From positions 1 to 57,803 of the forward strand of contig DBBT01000048.1 in assembly GCA_002292345.1 (NCBI GenBank): a DNA stretch of 57,803 bases, written 5' to 3'. This document shows positions 53,750 to 57,803 of the stretch, one piece after another (the stretch's first letter is position 1; each line of letters starts with the position of its first letter). The notes below the pieces were generated by a model. The model ran no database searches and was not told the origin of the DNA. It saw nothing but the letters and a program-made list of their open reading frames with translations. This stretch comes from Opitutia bacterium UBA977 (lineage in GTDB: Bacteria > Verrucomicrobiota > Verrucomicrobiia > Opitutales > Coraliomargaritaceae). A program made the translations under genes and the position numbers.

Positions 53750-55045
53750 TTAGGGCTCGTCGTTGCCTAGTAGGAAAGGGTGCAGGGCTGATAACATGCG
53801 CTCGGGTACAGAACCGACGATGTATGTGCCGTCATCTCGCGCTTCTTCTTTGCGCACTCCGCCTTCGCGGTGTAGACGAGCGACCAGATCATAGCGATTA
53901 TGCGGTATGATTAAGCGCAGTTGGGCAAAGTCGCTTTCGACAATGGCTTCGATACGTTCTAGCAATTCAGGAATGCCTTCGCCTGTATGTGCGCTGACGA
54001 AGAGTGCCTCCGGATATCTAAAAGACAGGGTGAGGCGTATATCTTCACTCCAAAGGTCGTCGATTTTGTTGAATACTGTGATGATTCTCTTTTCATCGGC
54101 ACCGAGCCCATGAAGAACCGAAAGTGTGGTTTCTGCATGAGCTTCGATCTCGGGGCTGTTAACATCCAGCACATGGATTAGGAAGTTGGAGACGACTGCT
54201 TCCTCTAGGGTTGCTTTAAAGGCATTGACTAGGCGGTGGGGCAGGTTGCGCACAAAGCCGACAGTGTCGGTTATAATTAGAGGTTGTCCGCTAGGCAGCG
54301 GGCAACGGCGCGAGGTGGGGTCGAGCGTGGCAAATAACTTGTCCTCCACGAGAATATCCGAATTTGTTAGCTGGTTGAGCAACGAAGACTTGCCGGCATT
54401 AGTGTAGCCGACGATTGCGCAGGTAGGCACGGGCACCGTCATACGTTTTTTACGCTGCACATGACGGTGCTGGATTACACTTTCGAGCTCACGCTTCACG
54501 CGAGTGATTTGAGTGCGTACCATGCGTTGGTCCAGCTCTTGTTGCGTCTCGCCGGCATCTCGTTGCGTCGAGCCACCACCACGTTGCCGGCTTAGGTGTG
54601 TCCATGCGCTTTTCAAGCGTGGTAAATTGTATTCGAGACGCGCCAATTCAACTTGCAAGACAGCCTCCTTAGTTTGCGCCCGTTTACCAAAAATATCGAG
54701 AATCACCTCTTGGCGATCGATGACCAAGATTTTGTCATCCGCGGCTTGCTCCCAGTTTCGCTGCTGCGCGGGAGTGAGCTCATTATCAAACACGATGACG
54801 TCGCAATTATGCGCTTTCGCTTGTTCGATCATTTCTTTGGCCTTGCCTGTGCCAAGCAGAAATTTTGCCTGAGGCTTGCGGATCGAGAGTTGTACTTCGT
54901 GCTGTATACCGATGCCAAGGGTGGTGACGAGTTCACGCAGCTCATCGAGGAGGCTGCGTGTGGTGACGTTGTCTTCACCGGGCAGGGTGATGCCGATGAG
55001 CATGGCCCGTTCGACCATTCTTGGTTTTTCTTTAACGTCGTGCAC
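53750..55045 (-). CDS. hflX: Ribosome-associated GTPase HflX
   Basis: The 431-residue protein has an HflX N-terminal domain ('LLGTGKAKEMIEQAKAHNCDVIVFDNELTPAQQRN', shown by its 'ELTPAQQRN' box), a long coiled linker including the Gly-rich 'RGGGSTQRDAGETQ', and a G domain with G1 'GYTNAGKSS', G3 'DTVGFV' and G4 'NKID'. HflX splits stalled or stressed 70S ribosomes. It starts at GTG 55045; an ATG at 55018 is an alternative, but the intervening residues ('VKEKPRMVERA') look family-like. It is isolated, reading toward the ParA gene. Confidence 0.96.
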   Translation of the reverse strand: MHDVKEKPRMVERAMLIGITLPGEDNVTTRSLLDELRELVTTLGIGIQHEVQLSIRKPQAKFLLGTGKAKEMIEQAKAHNCDVIVFDNELTPAQQRNWEQAADDKILVIDRQEVILDIFGKRAQTKEAVLQVELARLEYNLPRLKSAWTHLSRQRGGGSTQRDAGETQQELDQRMVRTQITRVKRELESVIQHRHVQRKKRMTVPVPTCAIVGYTNAGKSSLLNQLTNSDILVEDKLFATLDPTSRRCPLPSGQPLIITDTVGFVRNLPHRLVNAFKATLEEAVVSNFLIHVLDVNSPEIEAHAETTLSVLHGLGADEKRIITVFNKIDDLWSEDIRLTLSFRYPEALFVSAHTGEGIPELLERIEAIVESDFAQLRLIIPHNRYDLVARLHREGGVRKEEARDDGTYIVGSVPERMLSALHPFLLGNDEP

Positions 55046-55166
55046 TAGGTTTTGGTTCTAAATAGATGATTTTTGACAACCTACCCCCTTTGTGTGCGAA
55101 AACAAACCTGAATTGTAAGCATTTTTTAAGTTCGCTCAGAAGCCTATGAATGGTTCAAATTTCTAA

Positions 55167-55850
55167 ATGCTTAAAGCCAGTGACCTTTTTGATTTCCCTG
55201 AGTCGTTGCCATTTGATCAAGTTTTCTCTGCGGAGCTTGCTCCGTGGCAGTGGGTGCCGTTGATTGCTCATGCACTGAAAGCGTTCCCGTTTGAATCGCT
55301 TAGAGGTGACATCCCACCTGGGTTACATGTCGAGGGGCAGGTTTTCATTCATCCATCAGTTAAGTTGCCGTCATTTGGTTCGATCACTGGCCCAGCTTAT
55401 ATCGGCGAAGGCTGTGAGTTGCGACCAGGCGTTTATATTCGTGGCTTCGTGATTACTGGTGCGAATTGTGTGCTAGGTAACTCTTGTGAATTTAAAAACT
55501 GTCTGCTACTGGATGACGTACAAGTGCCTCATTTTAGTTATGTCGGTGACAGTGTGCTTGGTAATAAAGTGCACTTGGCCGCCGGAGTGACATGTTCGAA
55601 CCTACGTTTAGATCAATCTGAGGTGCCTGTGCAGCTGCCAGATGATTCACGCTGCGGCTCTGGCTTGCGTAAACTCGGGGCACTCGTCGGTGATGCCGCG
55701 GAGGTGGGTTGCAACTCAGTGTTGAATCCTGGGTCAATCCTTGGGCGACGCTCACTGGTAATGCCGTCGATGGCGTTTCGTGGTTATCTAAAGGCGAACT
55801 CAATCGCTTCTATTAAAGAGAAAATTGAGACTGCTCCACGTATCGATTGA
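55167..55850 (+). CDS. Left-handed beta-helix (hexapeptide) sugar-nucleotide-type transferase
   Basis: The 227-residue protein has a short helical N-terminus, then hexapeptide turns ('VFIHPSVKLPSFGSI', 'AYIGEGCELRPGVYIRGFVI', 'CVLGNSCEFKNCLLLDDV', 'SYVGDSVLGNKVHLAAGVTCSN'). These resemble the acetyltransferase half of GlmU. There is no nucleotidyltransferase domain. Relatives near GlmU act on sugar-1-phosphates or acylate UDP-sugars. Without the catalytic context the substrate is open. It stands alone and is convergent with the HAD pair. Confidence 0.87.
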   Translation: MLKASDLFDFPESLPFDQVFSAELAPWQWVPLIAHALKAFPFESLRGDIPPGLHVEGQVFIHPSVKLPSFGSITGPAYIGEGCELRPGVYIRGFVITGANCVLGNSCEFKNCLLLDDVQVPHFSYVGDSVLGNKVHLAAGVTCSNLRLDQSEVPVQLPDDSRCGSGLRKLGALVGDAAEVGCNSVLNPGSILGRRSLVMPSMAFRGYLKANSIASIKEKIETAPRID

Positions 55851-55866
55851 TCTAATTCGACTGGTG

Positions 55867-56529
55867 CTACAACCCGAAGGCAGCTTTGAGTTCGAACAGA
55901 CTGTTGAAAGCTGCGTCAGCTCCAGCCTCTAACATCTCGGCTGTACTATGCGCGCCGGTGGCGATACAGTAGCAGGGAAGGCTAGCATTATGTGCGGTTT
56001 CGATATCAGTTGGTGAGTCGCCTATCATGCAAGCACCGTCAGCCGAGGCGTTTATTTGCTCCAATACATAGCGTGTCAGTTTTACCTGTGGCTTGTGCCA
56101 TTCCGTGTCTGTGTTGCCGATGCAGATGGGTATGTATTTGGAGAAGCCAGCATATTTGCTGACTTTGCGAGCAGTGTCACCGTGCTTATTGGTGAAGATG
56201 ACTTGCGAGATATGTGCCTTATGGGCCCTTTCGATAAGCTCCAGTCCGCCGGCTAAGATAATCAAACCATCGAACATGATCTCTGGGAAGCGAAGCCGAA
56301 AGCGCTTGGAAGCTTCGTCTAAGTCTGCCTCATCAATAAACAGCGCCATGGTTGATGCCATCGGGCCACCGAGGCTACGGCGTATTACCGCAGGGTCGGG
56401 GATGCCGCCGCCCATTGATTCGATGACGTCGCCGTAAGCGCGAATGATCGCAGCAGTTTGGTCGATCAAGGTACCGTCCATATCCCAAAGGATGGCTTTT
56501 GGTAGCGGGAGTGTCGGAGTTCGTTGCAT
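55867..56529 (-). CDS. HAD-superfamily hydrolase (phosphoglycolate phosphatase-like), copy 2
   Basis: The 220-residue protein has HAD motif I 'LWDMDGTLID', motif II 'IFTNKHG', motif III Lys in 'EWHKPQ' and motif IV 'MIGDSPTDIETAHNA'. It has an alpha-helical cap of the phosphoglycolate-phosphatase/beta-phosphoglucomutase class (C1). It probably dephosphorylates a small sugar phosphate. Its start is immediately adjacent to the stop of an upstream paralogue with matching motifs, so the pair arose by tandem duplication. Confidence 0.92.
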   Translation of the reverse strand: MQRTPTLPLPKAILWDMDGTLIDQTAAIIRAYGDVIESMGGGIPDPAVIRRSLGGPMASTMALFIDEADLDEASKRFRLRFPEIMFDGLIILAGGLELIERAHKAHISQVIFTNKHGDTARKVSKYAGFSKYIPICIGNTDTEWHKPQVKLTRYVLEQINASADGACMIGDSPTDIETAHNASLPCYCIATGAHSTAEMLEAGADAAFNSLFELKAAFGL

Positions 56530-57192
56530 CTAGACTTTAGCGGTTTCGGGTGTGAGATCGAAAAGTGCGGCTCCCAGCTCGTAGAGGTCGGCGTAGATGC
56601 CGGCTGGCTGTGTTGCCGCCGCCAATTCAGTTTTGCTATGACTGCCTGTTGCGACGAGGTACGTTTTGAGCTGGCCCGCTTCTGCGGCGGCAAAGTCAAA
56701 GGGCGAGTCGCCGATGAGAATGGTATCTTTGGAAGATGCTGTTAAGCATTCGAGTGCATGAGCAGTGAACTCTGGATCAGGCTTGCGGTGAGGAGTATCT
56801 CCGGCGCCGATAATCGCATCTAGGTATTGTGCCTGATCTAAAAAGTCTAAAATTGTGCGCGATTGATTGCCATTTTTATTGGTAAAAACTGCGAGTTGAT
56901 AGCCGCGCTGCTTAAGTTCATTTAGTATCCAATTGGATCCTGGTAGAGCGATAAGATCTTCGAACATGATTTGCTCAAAGTGATGTTGGAATATCGGCAG
57001 TGCGGTATTGACGTATGCTTCACCCAGCAATTTAGCAAGTGTCACTGGCGCAGAGCCACCAACAGTCGCTCGTACGGTGTCATAGTCTGACTCTGGCAAC
57101 TCGAGTTGCTGTTGTGTAAATACGACGCAACGATGAATTGTGGTGAAATGGTCTATCAGTGTGCCGTCTAAGTCGAAGAGTACCGTTTTCAT
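56530..57192 (-). CDS. HAD-superfamily hydrolase (phosphoglycolate phosphatase-like), copy 1
   Basis: The 220-residue protein has motif I 'LFDLDGTLID', motif II 'VFTNKNG', motif III Lys in 'TPHRKPDPE' and motif IV 'ILIGDSPFDFAAAEAG'. It is the same length as, and clearly related to, its downstream neighbour. The stop codon directly abuts the neighbour's ATG, so they are co-translated. The substrate is not deducible. No signal peptide is seen. Confidence 0.93.
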   Translation of the reverse strand: MKTVLFDLDGTLIDHFTTIHRCVVFTQQQLELPESDYDTVRATVGGSAPVTLAKLLGEAYVNTALPIFQHHFEQIMFEDLIALPGSNWILNELKQRGYQLAVFTNKNGNQSRTILDFLDQAQYLDAIIGAGDTPHRKPDPEFTAHALECLTASSKDTILIGDSPFDFAAAEAGQLKTYLVATGSHSKTELAAATQPAGIYADLYELGAALFDLTPETAKV

Positions 57193-57721
57193 ATAAAATA
57201 TTTTTAATTCAGCTCCTTTGTTTGAGCAACTTGAGACTTTATGAGTATTCTTCGGATTGCTGGCAAGTGCACGAAAGCGTTCACGGGCATTTAATTATAA
57301 GTATTGGCTGAGTGAGTTCAGTATGAGCGCGCTATTCGACTCACAAGTGATGGCATAAATATAGTGGAAGCGCTTGCTAGGCTTGGCCGCAGTCGAGAGT
57401 AGCGAGCCACACCTTATACGATCAGCTTTGTCCGCGGGTTACTACTGCAGATGAGCGGTTTGAATCCTATGTGCACGGGATTTTTTGCGGATATAATTGA
57501 GGCGTAATCAGGGTAGAAAAATTAGTGATTGAGCTATGAATTATTTGCAAATGCCTGTCTGTTGACAGGAAATAGCGTCGCTATTCAGAGCCGTGTTAAT
57601 CAGAATTTTAGTTCACTGAAAAAAAGATAAAATTCCTCCAAAGGACTATTGACAAGTGGACGAACTGGAAGAGCATATCGGCTCTTCTTTAGGGATATGT
57701 GCTCCGTATATTTCTCCAGAT
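57193..57721. other. 529-bp region before tRNA-His without a supported protein gene
   Basis: No convincing coding frame is present on either strand. The one open frame overlapping the tRNA on the minus strand reads out the antisense of the tRNA. A hairpin with GAAGAGC arms (57669-57688) and a promoter-like TTGACA box lie in the last 80 bp. Confidence 0.6.
57649..57678 (+). promoter_or_regulatory. Possible sigma-70-type promoter of tRNA-His
   Basis: TTGACA at 57649-57654 is followed after 18 bp by GCATAT (57673-57678), a weak -10. The tRNA begins 44 bp downstream. The -35 is consensus but the -10 overlaps a hairpin, so confidence is low. Confidence 0.35.
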
Positions 57722-57799
57722 GGTGGCTATAGCTCAGTTGGTTAGAGCACCGGCTTGTGGTGCCGGGGGTCGCGGGTTCGAATCCCGTTAGCCACCCCA
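57722..57799 (+). tRNA. tRNA-His (anticodon GTG)
   Basis: The cloverleaf is complete. The acceptor stem is GTGGCTA/TAGCCAC (57723-57729 with 57789-57795). The extra G at 57722 can pair with discriminator C 57796, the histidine identity element. The D-loop is AGCTCAGTTGGTTAGAGC, the anticodon loop TTGTGGT, and the T-arm GCGGGTTCGAATCCCGT. The 3' CCA (57797-57799) is encoded. Confidence 0.97.
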
Positions 57800-57803
57800 T
57801 TTT

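Noticed and set aside
57600..57800. Minus-strand 66-codon frame beginning 'GWLTGFEPATPGTTSRCSNQLSY'
   Set aside because: It is the antisense of tRNA-His. This well-known artefact peptide is produced by reading tRNA genes backwards.
1..57803. Possibility of a CRISPR array or mobile element
   Set aside because: No regularly spaced direct repeats of 25-40 bp, no transposase or integrase frame and no terminal inverted repeats were seen; the repeats present are dispersed or palindromic.

Overview
The window most resembles a chromosome segment of a marine Verrucomicrobiota, close to Puniceicoccales/Coraliomargaritaceae. This placement is an inference. It rests on PEP-CTERM sorting tails ending in RRR, very large secreted glycosidases with calcium-binding Asp-rich repeats and an 'F(Y/F)K/RV-I' C-terminal domain, ExbB with an N-terminal secretion-type extension, an mcsA-mcsB-clpC operon without ctsR, and weak or absent Shine-Dalgarno sequences. 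No phage, IS element, CRISPR array or rRNA was seen.

Layout. 1-4.0 kb: truncated cyclophilin, an unrecognised kinase-fold-like protein, the small SRP RNA, dnaX with an A10 slippery site and an overlapping extension frame, and an exported MsrB. 4.1-38.8 kb: an alpha-glucan utilisation locus. Three minus-strand secreted GH13 proteins (one of 2809 residues carrying both GH13 and GH57-like modules) face a LacI-family regulator. After two PEP-CTERM proteins and palindromic repeats come a TonB-like protein and a divergent operon encoding a lipoprotein with two intact GH13 modules, a TPR protein, a periplasmic protein, ExbB and two ExbD. A third unit encodes a secreted protein, MalQ and a sugar MFS symporter. 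38.9-57.8 kb: mainly housekeeping genes: a kinase/phosphatase pair, argS, a pyrimidine-nucleoside phosphorylase homologue, ilvE, mcsA-mcsB-clpC, a divergent UDG-like protein, an orphan ParA pair, hflX, a beta-helix transferase, two tandem HAD phosphatases and tRNA-His.

How it fits together. Eight copies of a palindromic motif (TTCAACWGTY with a mirrored half) lie 62-92 bp upstream of the LacI-family gene, the giant amylase, both PEP-CTERM genes, the amylase lipoprotein operon and the malQ unit, plus one at the LacI start codon and one further upstream. They most simply define one LacI regulon. The proposed flow is: extracellular depolymerisation (GH13/GH57 proteins), surface cleavage (lipoprotein), TonB/ExbB/ExbD-energised uptake through a receptor not encoded here, MFS import and MalQ processing. 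The least conventional parts are the GH13-GH57 giant, the tandem-GH13 lipoprotein, the TonB-like protein with a non-TonB C-terminus beside TPR/ExbBDD genes, and the dnaX recoding site.
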